A DNA stretch of 64,000 nt from Chitinophaga varians (GCF_012641275.1 NZ_JABAIA010000003.1:806001-870000), one strand, 5' to 3'. Positions 7,991-18,175 are shown, numbered from the stretch's first letter. Notes: generated by a model from the letters alone, not told the origin. Numbers and translations are program-made.

Positions 7991-9979
7991 ATGAGTAGTG
8001 GTGAGAATGAACAGACACTTAGGTCTGTTATTGACTTCGTTCGCAAGTCAAGTATTATAGTTCTTTGTTTACATTATTATTTCTTTTTTTATTTAGCATT
8101 TGAACACTGGCATCTGACCTGGCCAATTGTTAAACGGGTGATGTTGAGTCTTGCGGAGACAGGAATTTTTAAAAGTGTGCTTGTCTCAAAGTCAATTTCT
8201 TTATTATTGTTGGTAGTTTCTCTTTTTGGTACTCCTGGAAAGAAAGATGAGAAACTGAAGCTACCTGTAATCGCGATATGTTTGATAGTTGGGGCTTCCC
8301 TGTACTTCGGAAGTAGCATGGTAATGGAAGTCAATCTGTCCAGCACCATCATTACTATTTGGTATATTCTTATCACAAGTGTCGGGTATCTTTTTATACT
8401 ATCCGGGGGAGCTAAACTCAGCCGATTAATTAAAGTAAAGCTAGGGGAAGATATTTTTAATGAAGAGAATGAGACATTCCCTCAGCAGGAGAGATTGGTT
8501 GAGAATAAATATAGTATAAACCTTCCTGGACTTTATAATTTAAAGGGGAAAATGCGGAAGATGTGGATTAATATAATTAATCCTTTTCGCGCTACGTTGG
8601 TTATTGGGTCGGGAGGAAGCGGAAAAAGTTACTTCATCATCAGGCACGTAATCAAACAACACATATCTAAAGGTTTTTGTGTTTTCTTGTATGACTTTAA
8701 ATTTGATGATCTTACCAAAATAGCATACAACGCGCTCCTTGATAATAAACACGCATATCCCGTAGTTCCGGAGTTTTTCTACATTAATTTCGATGATTTA
8801 AATAGGACCTACCGTTGTAATCCATTGGACCCCGCCACCATGATTGACATCACGGATGCCGCAGAGGCAAGTAGGACAATCTTGTTAGGCTTAAATAAAG
8901 ACTGGATCAAGAAAAGTGGCGATTTCTTCGTGGAAAGCCCAATAAACTTTGTCACGGCTGTAATCTGGTTTCTGAAAAAGTACCGCAACGGTATTTATTG
9001 CACCTTGCCGCACGTTGTTGAATTGATGCAGGCTGATTACACCGAATTGTTCCCAGTTTTGAGTACTGAACCCGAGATTGAGGTTCTCATTAACCCTTTC
9101 ATAACGGCGTTTTTGAATCGGGCGATGGAGCAGCTGGAGGGGCAGGTAGCATCAGCAAAAATTGCTCTTGCAAGATTGTCTTCTCCTACTTTATACTATG
9201 TGTTATCTGGCAACGAATTTAGTTTAGATCTCAATAATCCTTCGAGTCCCAAGATTATATCAATAGGAAATAATCCTCTCAAAATACAAATATACGGCGC
9301 TGTTATCTCGCTTTACACATCGCGTTTAATTAAGTTGGTGAATAGGAAGGGCATGTTGCCAAGTTCCCTAATCTTTGACGAGTACCCCACCATTTATCAA
9401 CCACTTGATGTGCTGATAAGTACCAGTAGATCCAATCTTTGTGCCGTTACGGTTGCAGTCCAATCTGGGGAACAGTTAAAACAGAATTATGGAAGAGAGC
9501 AGGCTGATGTTCTGATTAGTTTGCCAGGAAATTTAATTTGCGGTCAGACTTTCGGAGATACAGCAAAACAGGTATCTGAGCGGATCGGGAAGATAGTTCA
9601 AACGCGGGAAAGTGTTTCAATTAACAGAAATGATACCAGTGTTTCTAAAAGCACGCAGTTAGACTATGCCGTTCCTGCTTCACGAATTGCAACACTTACA
9701 TCTGGCGAAGTTTGCGGCCTAGTTGCTGATAATCCACAGGAGGTGATTGAAAAGAAGAGATTCCATTGCTTTATCCAGAATGATCATAAGGCAATAGCAG
9801 AGGAGGAAAAAAATTACAAACCACTTCCGGTGGTTCGCAACATAACCCCATTGGAAGTTCAGAATAATTATGTAACCATTAAAAATGATATGATTGACCT
9901 CATTGAAACAGAGATAGAACGTATTAAGAACGATCCAGAGCTTGCCCACTTATTATTTATTGGTCCCGATAAAAAATAA
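7991..9979 (+). CDS. Type IV coupling protein (VirD4/TraG-like)
   Basis: A coupling ATPase of about 662 residues that hands the relaxase-DNA complex to the transfer channel. The N-terminus has four hydrophobic segments within about residues 15-150. Walker A GSGGSGKS is at about 207-214 and the Walker B-like SLIFDEYPTIYQPLD at about 458-472, followed by a conserved SRSNLCAVTVAVQSGEQL stretch typical of TraG/VirD4 proteins. A TTG at 7982 is possible, but the ATG at 7991 (three codons in) is the more normal start. Called MobC in some Bacteroides elements. Confidence 0.92.
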   Translation: MSSGENEQTLRSVIDFVRKSSIIVLCLHYYFFFYLAFEHWHLTWPIVKRVMLSLAETGIFKSVLVSKSISLLLLVVSLFGTPGKKDEKLKLPVIAICLIVGASLYFGSSMVMEVNLSSTIITIWYILITSVGYLFILSGGAKLSRLIKVKLGEDIFNEENETFPQQERLVENKYSINLPGLYNLKGKMRKMWINIINPFRATLVIGSGGSGKSYFIIRHVIKQHISKGFCVFLYDFKFDDLTKIAYNALLDNKHAYPVVPEFFYINFDDLNRTYRCNPLDPATMIDITDAAEASRTILLGLNKDWIKKSGDFFVESPINFVTAVIWFLKKYRNGIYCTLPHVVELMQADYTELFPVLSTEPEIEVLINPFITAFLNRAMEQLEGQVASAKIALARLSSPTLYYVLSGNEFSLDLNNPSSPKIISIGNNPLKIQIYGAVISLYTSRLIKLVNRKGMLPSSLIFDEYPTIYQPLDVLISTSRSNLCAVTVAVQSGEQLKQNYGREQADVLISLPGNLICGQTFGDTAKQVSERIGKIVQTRESVSINRNDTSVSKSTQLDYAVPASRIATLTSGEVCGLVADNPQEVIEKKRFHCFIQNDHKAIAEEEKNYKPLPVVRNITPLEVQNNYVTIKNDMIDLIETEIERIKNDPELAHLLFIGPDKK

Positions 9980-10131
9980 TTTGGAAATCTATTTTTTTAT
10001 ATGGTAGTATTTTGTATTATAGTGATTCGACCAATACGAATTACGAATGCGGTGGAATTTCCATGTAGATTGTCTACTTTCATCAGATCGAGTTACATGA
10101 TAAGTTCCACTGTCACCACTATTATTTCTAT

Positions 10132-11085
10132 ATGCAAATACCTATTGATTGCCAATTAAGCTATCCGTTCAACGACGAGTTAAATAGGCATGCCGTTGAA
10201 TGTGAAACAATGACACAACAATGGATAGAGACTATTTACGCCTTCCTTCCTCCCAACGTGCGGGAGAAGTATTCAAAAACAAAGACAGGATTATTGACCG
10301 CGAGGTTTTTCCCACGTGCATCGCTAGAGCGGCTTACACCGATGGTGCGATCCAGCTTATGGGGACTAGCTTGGGATGACTACAATGAATATAGTAATGA
10401 GGCTCTGTTGTTGAACCTGAAGCAGAAAGTGGTTGATGTTTTAAGTGGGGTTCCACTATTGAAATATGACGAACTTTTTTCCGAATTGAGGTTGATGTAT
10501 TTTGAACTGTCGTCCATTATGCCTGAATATTGGATGAAAAGGTTTTGCCGGAGTATGGCTGGGTACTTGGATGGGATGATCGAAGAATCCAGGTATAAGA
10601 AGAGAATGGAATTTCCAAGTTTGGATGATTACATACGAATCCGTACCAGGAGCGTTGACGTGTACCCGCTGATAGACTTTGTTGAGGTGGTTACCGAGCA
10701 ACCACTTCCTGACTTTGTTAGGCATTCACCGGAAATGGAAGTCATTGCTTACTATATCTGTCGTATAATTGCCTGGGCCAATGATTTTTTTTCCGCACCA
10801 AAGGAACGCGGCAGAGATGTTATGAATATGGTCCTTGTTTTAATGCACCATAATGGGGTGTCCTGGGAAGATGCCTATAAAGAACTTTTGAATATCCATG
10901 CCGCAGATGTAAAGAAGTATCAACAGCTTAAAGAGGATCTTCCGAGTTTTGGGGACAACAATAGGGCGGTAAAGAACTTTTTGGTCAATTGTGACTTGTT
11001 GATTGCTGGGCATAAAATCTGGTATGAAATAGATACATTGCGATACAAGTCCGGAGGCTCTCCAGAGCCAGGCGTCTTTCAATAA
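10132..11085 (+). CDS. Class I terpene cyclase
   Basis: A 317-residue protein of the bacterial terpene synthase fold. It carries the metal-binding aspartate-rich motif W81-DDYNEY (D82, D83, E86) and the NSE/DTE triad as NDFFSAPKE (N217, S221, E225), with Arg residues about 45 positions before NSE and a C-terminal LRY near residue 300. Such enzymes ionise an isoprenyl diphosphate (usually farnesyl or geranyl) and cyclise it. Length and motif spacing are right for a complete enzyme. No dedicated prenyl-diphosphate synthase lies nearby, so substrate would come from host metabolism. A P450 gene 2.8 kb on could oxidise the product. It directly follows the mobilisation genes, as cargo of the element. 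Confidence 0.88.
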   Translation: MQIPIDCQLSYPFNDELNRHAVECETMTQQWIETIYAFLPPNVREKYSKTKTGLLTARFFPRASLERLTPMVRSSLWGLAWDDYNEYSNEALLLNLKQKVVDVLSGVPLLKYDELFSELRLMYFELSSIMPEYWMKRFCRSMAGYLDGMIEESRYKKRMEFPSLDDYIRIRTRSVDVYPLIDFVEVVTEQPLPDFVRHSPEMEVIAYYICRIIAWANDFFSAPKERGRDVMNMVLVLMHHNGVSWEDAYKELLNIHAADVKKYQQLKEDLPSFGDNNRAVKNFLVNCDLLIAGHKIWYEIDTLRYKSGGSPEPGVFQ

Positions 11086-11166
11086 GGACTCACTCGTTTT
11101 TGTTGCCAATGGAGGATACTTTTCTGTTTTTCAGGTAATGCTTATTCAGTAACCTAAGATTTTTTG

Positions 11167-11925
11167 CTAAAGTGATTTCCGTACCTTAAATCGGTAACCG
11201 ATACCTTTTAGGTTTTCTATTTCTATACATGGGTCACTTTTCAAATGACTATTAATTCTTGAGATGAATACGGACATACTTCTTCCAGTGAAATAGTCAT
11301 CATTTCCCCACACTGCCAGTTGTATCTGTTGCAGGGTTAATAGTTTATTGGAGTTTTCGCAAAAATATTTTAGAAGAAGGGTTTCTTTTGGGGTTAAGCG
11401 GGTTGTTAAACCAAGGTTATTATTGAGCAATTGGAACTGTTCATAGTAGAAGGTGTGCTGGCCAATATGGAAGACACTGGGTAAGGGAATGTTGGCAGGG
11501 GTTAAAGCCGTTCGTCGGATAAAGACATTGATTCGTAGGATGAGTTCCCGCATGCTGAAAGGTTTGATTATATAATCATCAGCGCCCTGTCGTAGACCAT
11601 TTATCCTATCCTCTTTCTGATTTAAGGAGGTAAGAAGCAATATTGGAATATGAGGATTAACTCCCCGAATTAGATAGGTTAATGTTAATCCATCCATGAC
11701 CGGCATGATGATATCTATCAAGCAAATGTCAAACCTGCTGGATTGAAAAAGTGTCCAGGCTTTCCCCCCGTCCTTACAGTATTCCACATTAAACCCCGCC
11801 TCCTCTAATTTTCTTTTTGTGGCTGTACCAGTCTTTTCGGCATCATCAACAAGGAGGATATTGGTTGGTGTCATTCTTGGGATTGTTGTAGTTACTAATA
11901 TATGATTTCTCGTTCTTTCTTGCAA
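11167..11925 (-). CDS. OmpR-family response regulator
   Basis: A 252-residue two-component response regulator. The receiver domain (from MTPTNILLVDDAE) has phospho-acceptor D71 in LIDIIMPVMDG and the conserved lysine in IIKPFS. The C-terminal winged helix (about 160-250) has the DNA-binding pattern of OmpR/PhoB proteins. The outer start at 11925 overlaps the kinase gene by 31 bp; an ATG at 11874, just before the receiver strand, is an alternative and may be the true start. Convergent with the terpene cyclase gene (81 bp between stops) and downstream of its likely kinase. Confidence 0.9.
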   Translation of the reverse strand: MQERTRNHILVTTTIPRMTPTNILLVDDAEKTGTATKRKLEEAGFNVEYCKDGGKAWTLFQSSRFDICLIDIIMPVMDGLTLTYLIRGVNPHIPILLLTSLNQKEDRINGLRQGADDYIIKPFSMRELILRINVFIRRTALTPANIPLPSVFHIGQHTFYYEQFQLLNNNLGLTTRLTPKETLLLKYFCENSNKLLTLQQIQLAVWGNDDYFTGRSMSVFISRINSHLKSDPCIEIENLKGIGYRFKVRKSL

Positions 11926-13637
11926 GCTTTCAGAATCGCAGGTTTTGTTTCCGGTCCTACTGGCTTTATAAAGTATCCATCTGCCCCGGCCTCCATAAAA
12001 TCATCAATCGCTTCCTTAACTGCATTTGATGTCGTAATGATGACTGCTGAGTCTTTTAGATGCTGCCTCTTTTTAATCTCATGTAACAGCTCTATCCCAG
12101 GAGTATCTGGTAAATTCCCATCCAATATAAAGATATCATAGGTTTTGTTTCTGAATAAGTTGATCGCTTCTTCACCGCTTGCAACACGCACAACTTCAGT
12201 ACAACCTAAGTCTTTTAAGATCCTCGAAATAATATGGGCGGCCATCTCCTCATCTTCCACCACAAGAGCTGTATGGTCCGAAAGGTTTTCTTCTGGGTGG
12301 TACGTCACCACATTTGGTTTTGCTGTTGGTGCGGAACAAGGAATCTTTAAGGTAAATGTTGCGCCCCCTTGTGCGTTATTTGTTGCCTTCAAATCCCCGC
12401 CGAGCTGAACTGCCAGTTTCTTTGATATATATAGTCCTATACCGGTTCCTCTTTTTTTATCACCGGTAAAGTATAGATTAAATATTTCATCAATAGGCTC
12501 ATGGGCAATTCCAATACCACAGTCAGTCACTTGAAGTTTAATTTCACTCTGAGTTGCTTCCAGTTGAACAACTACACTTTTGTTCCGCGGGGAAAACTTT
12601 ATCGCATTACTAACCAGATTAATCATTATTTTGGTCAGCGCAACTTCATCGGCTTCTATCCAATCAGGCGTACCATCACATATCACATCAATAATATTTA
12701 CTCTCTTTCTATCTGCCATGACCTTTAAAAGTTCGGTATTGTTGTTGAACCAGTTTGATAAATTAATGGGGCTTTTCGTTGATGACAGGAGATTGCCGGT
12801 CTCTATCCGGGTTAATTCGATGACATTTCCTGCAACTCCAAGACATAGTTTTATAAAAGCATGAAGTTTCGCTATCCCGCCCTGCTGGTTTTCATCTGTC
12901 AATTGAGTCTGCAGATTTTCAGCTACCTGCAGTGAGGCTATTAGTGGAGCGCGAACATCATGAGATAGCGATTGAATAAACTCAGTTTTGTATTTGTTGG
13001 CTTCAGCAAGTTGTAAAGTTCTTTGCGCAACCTGTTTTTCTAAATTTTCGGAATAAGAATCTGTTCTGCTGACCATTTTCCAAACTACCAATATTATAAG
13101 GCCGATAACAACCAGCAAACCAAGATAGTGAAACAACTTCCGTACAGTATGGTCCAGTTCTACTGGACGTATAAAGTCAAACTCCTGATTCAGTTCCAGG
13201 GCTATAAAAGCTAGTACCGTAAAGAATATGCTTCCCCGTCTAATTTTGCGGTCCTTGAACAGAAGAAAAGGTACCATAACAAGAAAAACGACAAGAAGCT
13301 CAGTCTCTAATACAAAACCGAACAGGATACCATAATATAAAACTGCAATACAATGTGTAGCAGTAAATATTATCCCGCCGAGAACCCTTCTTCGGTGTTT
13401 TGTTAGCTGATAGCAGGTGGTGAATAGTATACCCTCCAGCAATGCTGGCCACAATATTTTCTGATCTAGGCAAATAAAGTAGAAGCAAACACCAGTGATT
13501 GTCGCAAGAAACGCGCTAGATAGATACACGGTATTTGCAGTAATCACCCTGCTTTTTTCCGGTTCAGCGAGGTGATACGAACCCACATGGGTGAATGGTT
13601 CCAATTTTGAGGTGATCTTTTGGATAATCATAGACAC
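11895..13637 (-). CDS. Hybrid sensor histidine kinase
   Basis: A 580-residue membrane kinase. About six hydrophobic segments occupy residues 35-190, followed by a coiled linker, an H-box with H226 (IQSLSHDVRAPL), an N-box MINLVSNAIKF (about 338-348), G-boxes DCGIGIA and GTGIGLYIS, and a C-terminal receiver domain with D506 in FILDGNLP. It would sense a membrane or small-molecule signal and phosphorelay to the adjacent OmpR-type regulator, whose start overlaps its stop. It is transcribed divergently from the P450 gene, which suggests local control. Confidence 0.9.
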   Translation of the reverse strand: MSMIIQKITSKLEPFTHVGSYHLAEPEKSRVITANTVYLSSAFLATITGVCFYFICLDQKILWPALLEGILFTTCYQLTKHRRRVLGGIIFTATHCIAVLYYGILFGFVLETELLVVFLVMVPFLLFKDRKIRRGSIFFTVLAFIALELNQEFDFIRPVELDHTVRKLFHYLGLLVVIGLIILVVWKMVSRTDSYSENLEKQVAQRTLQLAEANKYKTEFIQSLSHDVRAPLIASLQVAENLQTQLTDENQQGGIAKLHAFIKLCLGVAGNVIELTRIETGNLLSSTKSPINLSNWFNNNTELLKVMADRKRVNIIDVICDGTPDWIEADEVALTKIMINLVSNAIKFSPRNKSVVVQLEATQSEIKLQVTDCGIGIAHEPIDEIFNLYFTGDKKRGTGIGLYISKKLAVQLGGDLKATNNAQGGATFTLKIPCSAPTAKPNVVTYHPEENLSDHTALVVEDEEMAAHIISRILKDLGCTEVVRVASGEEAINLFRNKTYDIFILDGNLPDTPGIELLHEIKKRQHLKDSAVIITTSNAVKEAIDDFMEAGADGYFIKPVGPETKPAILKACKKEREIIY

Positions 13638-13883
13638 AACTAGTTCTTTAAGTTAAAAATTAACTCATGTACTACCGTTGTTCATCAATCTATTAAATTC
13701 GATGGGACTATTAGGGACACTTCCAGTTTAACAGTGTAGATCTCGTTGTTTGTTTTCTTATTCTTCCTATGATACCTAAATCCAGAAATCTATTGAATGT
13801 AATAATTAATTCGGTAATATAAGAAAATTATAAATGTCAGCAAAAAAATACTCGATAACTAGAATATTTTGTATTAATGGTCT

Positions 13884-13900
13884 ATATTTAATTTAAATAT
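13884..13900. promoter_or_regulatory. Perfect AT palindrome before the P450 start
   Basis: ATATTTAA-T-TTAAATAT, a 17-nt perfect palindrome ending 6 bp before the P450 start codon, in the divergent region between kinase and P450. It could be an operator for the local regulator, but AT-rich palindromes also occur by chance in such DNA. Confidence 0.3.
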
Positions 13901-13906
13901 CATATT

Positions 13907-15064
13907 ATGCTCTCCCTTAATCCAACTGCTGACTATCTATCCGAACAACTACATAATCCCATCCACTACGATGCTCACTTCACTTTAAATACCGGTCAAG
14001 CTGGTGCTTGGCAGATTTATAAGTACCAGGATGTAAAGCAGATTTTGGAAGATAATAATGTTTTTCATTCTAACTACATTTTGCCAAACGAAAACATTAT
14101 CCTTAGTTATGGTGTGAATTTGATGAACAATCCTGAACATGCTAGGGTGCGGGCTGTCTTGGATAAAGCGTTTTTGGAAGTAATGAAGATTAATCTACGT
14201 CAGCAAATTACATCGCAGGTGGATGATCTCATTCGTCAGGTTGAGTCCGGGAAGACATATGATGTTGTTGATGTGTTATCGGACCGGCTACCGGTTTATG
14301 TAATCTCAGGGTTGCTGGGTATTCCGGCGCCGGATTACCGTCAAGTAAGCCTCTGGGCAAAGGCTCTGGTTTCTGACCCAAGTTTAATCGGTGGGCCTAT
14401 GGGATTTTTTAAGGTACAGGCTGAGATGACGCTTTTTTTTGAGGACTTAATCAGGAGTAAAACAGAGTTTCCAGGGAACGATATTATTTCGGCCCTTATT
14501 TCCGAAGAAGTAGATGGTTTTAAATTGTCTAGCAGGGAACTAATAGCAAATTGCATCAATCTACTTATCGCCGGTTCTGAAACAACGTCGGCCCTATTAT
14601 CTATTATTGTATATTATTTGGCTGAAAACCCTATTGCATACGCTGAGTTGAGGGAAACACCGAGTATGGTTCCTTCTTTTATCGCAGAGTTACTTCGATA
14701 TAGGACCCCAGTACAAAGTATGTACAGGGTTTGCGGCATTGACACAGTGGTTTCAGGAAAGGCGATCAAAAAAGGTGATATGATCGTTGCTTGGATCGGA
14801 AGCGCCAATAACGATCCGTCAGTTTTCCCATCACCGGAAAAATTTGATATTCACCGGCAAAATTTGAAAGAGGTTCTATCATTTGGCGGAAATGGAATCC
14901 ACCACTGTTTTGGAGCGCCGTTGGCCAAACTGGAAGCGTCTCTGTTTCTAAATGCAATTTTGAATAGATTTAAAGAGATTAAACTTCAGGTTGATAAACC
15001 GTCATTAAACCCAACCACAGTTGTTTACAGTTTAAGTAGTTTACCTATTACTTTTTATAAGTAA
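13907..15064 (+). CDS. Cytochrome P450
   Basis: A 385-residue soluble bacterial P450. All signature motifs are present: I-helix oxygen-binding AGSETT (222-227), ExxR as ELLR (261-264), and the heme loop FGGNGIHHCFG with axial C334. P450s insert oxygen from O2 using electrons from a ferredoxin partner; no ferredoxin or reductase gene is seen nearby. Its neighbours (terpene cyclase, two-component pair, AraC regulator) suggest it oxidises a terpene, which is inference. The start codon follows an AT palindrome and lies 269 bp from the divergent kinase gene. Confidence 0.95.
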   Translation: MLSLNPTADYLSEQLHNPIHYDAHFTLNTGQAGAWQIYKYQDVKQILEDNNVFHSNYILPNENIILSYGVNLMNNPEHARVRAVLDKAFLEVMKINLRQQITSQVDDLIRQVESGKTYDVVDVLSDRLPVYVISGLLGIPAPDYRQVSLWAKALVSDPSLIGGPMGFFKVQAEMTLFFEDLIRSKTEFPGNDIISALISEEVDGFKLSSRELIANCINLLIAGSETTSALLSIIVYYLAENPIAYAELRETPSMVPSFIAELLRYRTPVQSMYRVCGIDTVVSGKAIKKGDMIVAWIGSANNDPSVFPSPEKFDIHRQNLKEVLSFGGNGIHHCFGAPLAKLEASLFLNAILNRFKEIKLQVDKPSLNPTTVVYSLSSLPITFYK

Positions 15065-15402
15065 TTGAAGATCATGAAAAGATTGTCAAATTAATCTCCA
15101 AAATTTTCAGAGATATTGAATGTATTGGAAAAATACCTTTTGATTTTACATGTTATATATTCATGTAATGTATTATCCTCTAATATTATATGAATTTTTT
15201 GGTGCGATAAAATTTCGTTGGAATAATCCTAGTATAAATCCGACATGTATGCTATTCAAGTAGAATTGCAAGATTTTTGCTATTGTGGTTCCACCTACTG
15301 GTCATTTTGTTTACGTTTTTCTTTTTTAAGTAAATTAATATAGTATTTACCTGTTCCTTTATTGATCCCAGTTGACCATTGTTTCATCAAAAAAATTATG
15401 AC
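15065..15402. other. Intergenic, AT-rich, no gene seen
   Basis: No plausible coding frame. A short ACATG/CATGT hairpin sits near 15148-15168. The region probably holds the promoter of the AraC-family gene, but I cannot place -33/-7 boxes with confidence. Confidence 0.4.
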
Positions 15403-16389
15403 ATGACCATCAATGTAGCCTTGAATGCGTATGCCTATCCTTTTGAGTATAATTCCGAATTACCAGATGAAATTATTCACAATCTCGTTCCAGCGGTCGA
15501 ACGATTTTTTGGTAAAAGCACAAACGGATATGTTCTACATCAATGTATCGAAGAGACATCAGATTATTCAGTCTGGTATAACGAATGGCAAATTGAAACT
15601 GCAGACCAAATTAAAGTAGCCAGTAGGGATGGAATGATCGTGTTGCATTTCCAACTCCGTAATCGTCTTTGCATTGATATTCCCGGTGCCAGAAGTTATG
15701 ATATTCTACAGGAGCAGATTTGCTTATTATTCCAACCGGTTTTGAATCAAGTTTTCACGATAAGGCCCCATGAGAAGTACGTGTTTCTGGATATTGTTAT
15801 GTCTCAAAAATTCATACAGCTATTCTGTCCCTATTTCAATGTGATTGACCGGTTTGTTTCGGGGATTACAGCTGAAAGTTCTTCAATTGTGCAAAACGCA
15901 ACGAAGACTAATTCCCAGATTAAGTATATGCTTGATAGGATATTCAATTGTTCATATACTGGAGATCTGAGAACACATTATATAAATGCTCGTCTCTTTG
16001 ATTTGGTAATAGCTGTATTTGAAGCTACACCAGGGGTCAGTTTACCACAGAAGGAGTTTAGAATTTCAAGGGCCGAGAAAGAAAGGATACACGAAGTTCA
16101 ACAGCTTTTACTTAAAAATCCTGGAAAGATATTCAGCATCGCAGAGCTATCTCGGTGGGCATACATGAATCAGTTTAAGCTAAGAAAGGGATTTCAACAG
16201 GAGGTTGGTATGTCTATTTTCGATTTTCAACAGCAACTACGGATGAATACGGCCAAAGAAAGTATTACATCAGGAAACGGATCATTAGATGATATCGCCA
16301 CAAACTCAGGTTACCAGCATGTTTCCTCTTTCCTGAAGGCATTCAAAGGATATTTCGGAGTAACGCCTCGAAACCTTCGCAGAAGATAA
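15403..16389 (+). CDS. AraC-family transcriptional regulator
   Basis: About 328 residues from the ATG at 15403 (a TTG at 15379 would add eight). The N-terminal two thirds is an unassigned sensor region. The last 100 residues hold the double helix-turn-helix of AraC/XylS regulators: IAELSRWAYMNQFKLRKGF is the first, and LDDIATNSGYQHVSSFLKAF followed by FGVTPRNLRR the second, canonical for the family. Located downstream of the P450 gene, it is a likely regulator of the terpenoid cargo. Confidence 0.9.
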   Translation: MTINVALNAYAYPFEYNSELPDEIIHNLVPAVERFFGKSTNGYVLHQCIEETSDYSVWYNEWQIETADQIKVASRDGMIVLHFQLRNRLCIDIPGARSYDILQEQICLLFQPVLNQVFTIRPHEKYVFLDIVMSQKFIQLFCPYFNVIDRFVSGITAESSSIVQNATKTNSQIKYMLDRIFNCSYTGDLRTHYINARLFDLVIAVFEATPGVSLPQKEFRISRAEKERIHEVQQLLLKNPGKIFSIAELSRWAYMNQFKLRKGFQQEVGMSIFDFQQQLRMNTAKESITSGNGSLDDIATNSGYQHVSSFLKAFKGYFGVTPRNLRRR

Positions 16390-16488
16390 GGAGATACAAC
16401 AAGAAAATACAAAATGAATAATTTTTATTTCAGTAATGCTAATTGTTAGTTATAGTATCTCATTATTTTTGCTGAAATAGTATATATC

Positions 16489-17625
16489 ATGCTTCAGAAC
16501 AGTAATAGCTACGCTCTGGAATGGTTTGATATTTTTATTACGAGGACACTCCCCTCAACGCCAACAGGAACCATTACAGCAGATTTCTCACGTAACATAA
16601 TTGAAGAGTCCTTACATGAAAAAGAGAAAGCAAGAATTGCTTTCTTTAATCAGGTGTTTCAAGCAGTTAATGAAGAGGCTCTTAGGCTTACAGTTAATCG
16701 ATTTCAGATGGCCATTGTTAGATTACTTGATCAGTTGCATCATCATCCACCTGGACATAAGTTAGAGACCAAGGTTATAAGTTCAATGCAAAGAGATTTG
16801 AAGGACCTGCTGGAAATAATAGAGAGAAGCTTCAATAAATATTTTGATCTCGACCAAAAAGTTCCTGAATCATATATTGCCATCTGCAAATCCGATGTGA
16901 AGAAGAAGCTGAACGGATTGATGAATTTTTTTGTTGAGCGGGAACAAGATATGGATTTGGTAGCAATAGTTGAAACCTTTATTAAGAATTTCATTTCTGA
17001 GAACCAACGTAGTCATGTAAACTACAGGGAGTTTCTGTATATGAAAAACGCATGGGAAGAATTGAATAACTCAACTTTGTATTGTGAGGATAATTTGCAA
17101 TTCCCATTGCTTATTGATGTTCTAATAAGGATAAATTTTAATGGACACATGTTTGTTGATTACTTCGTAAATAGGTATTCACTTGAGAGAATATTGGCTG
17201 CAGAATCAAATGAAGAAAGAATCCGAGTAATTAATTCTATCCGAAAGTCCATAAGACAGAGAGAAAAGATCCCCAATTTGAAGTATCGAGCGGATTTGCC
17301 TGATGTCATTATCCAGATAGATGAATTGCTATCAGACGAAGTTACGACCGTAGAAGTGAAAGATGGAGGTGATATTAAGGTGCAAACTAGCCTGCCTGTA
17401 CCTTTGTTGGGGGCAATTACCAGGTTGATGAAAGATAAAGGCATTATAGTAAATGACAATGTTACAAAGTTGTTGGAGTTTATATCGCTAAATTTCACAA
17501 CAACGAAAACCGCGAATATTAGCTATACTCATTTACATAGCAGTTACTACAGTATAGATCGAAGGATAAAGGAGCGGCTGTATGATATACTGATGGATCT
17601 GGCAAAGAAGTGCAGAAGTTATTAG
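16489..17625 (+). CDS. Hypothetical helical protein
   Basis: A 378-residue protein I do not recognise. It is highly helical, has no signal peptide and has an acidic and basic mix typical of a cytoplasmic protein. The C-terminal 70 residues (VPLLGAITRLMKDKGII ... LLEFISLNFTT ... SIDRRIKERLYDILMDL) resemble the closing domain of several element-borne unknown proteins from Bacteroidota. It follows the AraC gene by about 100 bp on the same strand. Function unknown. Confidence 0.5.
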   Translation: MLQNSNSYALEWFDIFITRTLPSTPTGTITADFSRNIIEESLHEKEKARIAFFNQVFQAVNEEALRLTVNRFQMAIVRLLDQLHHHPPGHKLETKVISSMQRDLKDLLEIIERSFNKYFDLDQKVPESYIAICKSDVKKKLNGLMNFFVEREQDMDLVAIVETFIKNFISENQRSHVNYREFLYMKNAWEELNNSTLYCEDNLQFPLLIDVLIRINFNGHMFVDYFVNRYSLERILAAESNEERIRVINSIRKSIRQREKIPNLKYRADLPDVIIQIDELLSDEVTTVEVKDGGDIKVQTSLPVPLLGAITRLMKDKGIIVNDNVTKLLEFISLNFTTTKTANISYTHLHSSYYSIDRRIKERLYDILMDLAKKCRSY

Positions 17626-17847
17626 TATTTATCATGAAGTATCCAAATGTCCGAAAATGGTGCTTCTCAAAACAATATGTACCTTTGTCTCCAAATAAAG
17701 CCTTTCGGGGTATGTATACATTGCATTTTGCAAGGTTAAAATTGGTGATTCACAAATAGTTAAATGAACAAAATTTGCACGTATTATTTTAAACGGTCTT
17801 TGCTTTGTACTTTAAGAGTCGATGGCTTTGATATAGCATAAATCTAT

Positions 17848-18156
17848 TTGTGTATTTTGGGATGGTCGAGTGATAGTTTGGAAGATCTGATCTGTTATGC
17901 ACAAAAGTTGAATATGGATGGTATAAAGTTTACAGATAGGCGCGGACGTATTGTGGAGGTATCTAAACCTCATGGTGCCGGCGGAAACAGCTACTACGTT
18001 ACTGTGAACAGATTCCATTACGGTCAGATCGTAAGGGTATTAGGTGGTGAATGGGTTGCCTATCCGAATAGTGATGATTTACCACCTGCTTATTGGAATG
18101 CCCTGGTTGACTGGGTAAGTGATCGTGAGAATAAAAAAGATGAAGAAGGTGGGTAA
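17848..18156 (+). CDS. Hypothetical small protein
   Basis: A 102-residue protein, family unknown. The only possible start after an in-frame stop at 17839 is TTG at 17848, or an internal ATG near codon 23, so the N-terminus is uncertain. The centre (VEVSKPHGAGGNSYYVTVN) is Gly/Ser-rich and the C-terminus is charged. A strong hairpin overlaps the stop codon and supports an expressed gene that ends here. Confidence 0.45.
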   Translation: MCILGWSSDSLEDLICYAQKLNMDGIKFTDRRGRIVEVSKPHGAGGNSYYVTVNRFHYGQIVRVLGGEWVAYPNSDDLPPAYWNALVDWVSDRENKKDEEGG

Positions 18157-18175
18157 TGCCCGCCTTCTTCATCTT
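18137..18175 (+). terminator. Long hairpin terminator
   Basis: A 17-bp stem (AAGATGAAGAAGGTGGG / CCCGCCTTCTTCATCTT, one G-T wobble) with a 5-nt loop. The left arm is the 3' end of the preceding gene and includes the bases before its stop. It is followed by a T-rich run. Confidence 0.75.

Noticed and set aside
11167..13637. RteA/RteB pair of CTnDOT type
   Set aside because: The regulator is OmpR-type with a winged helix and the kinase is a hybrid; RteB is an NtrC-type protein.
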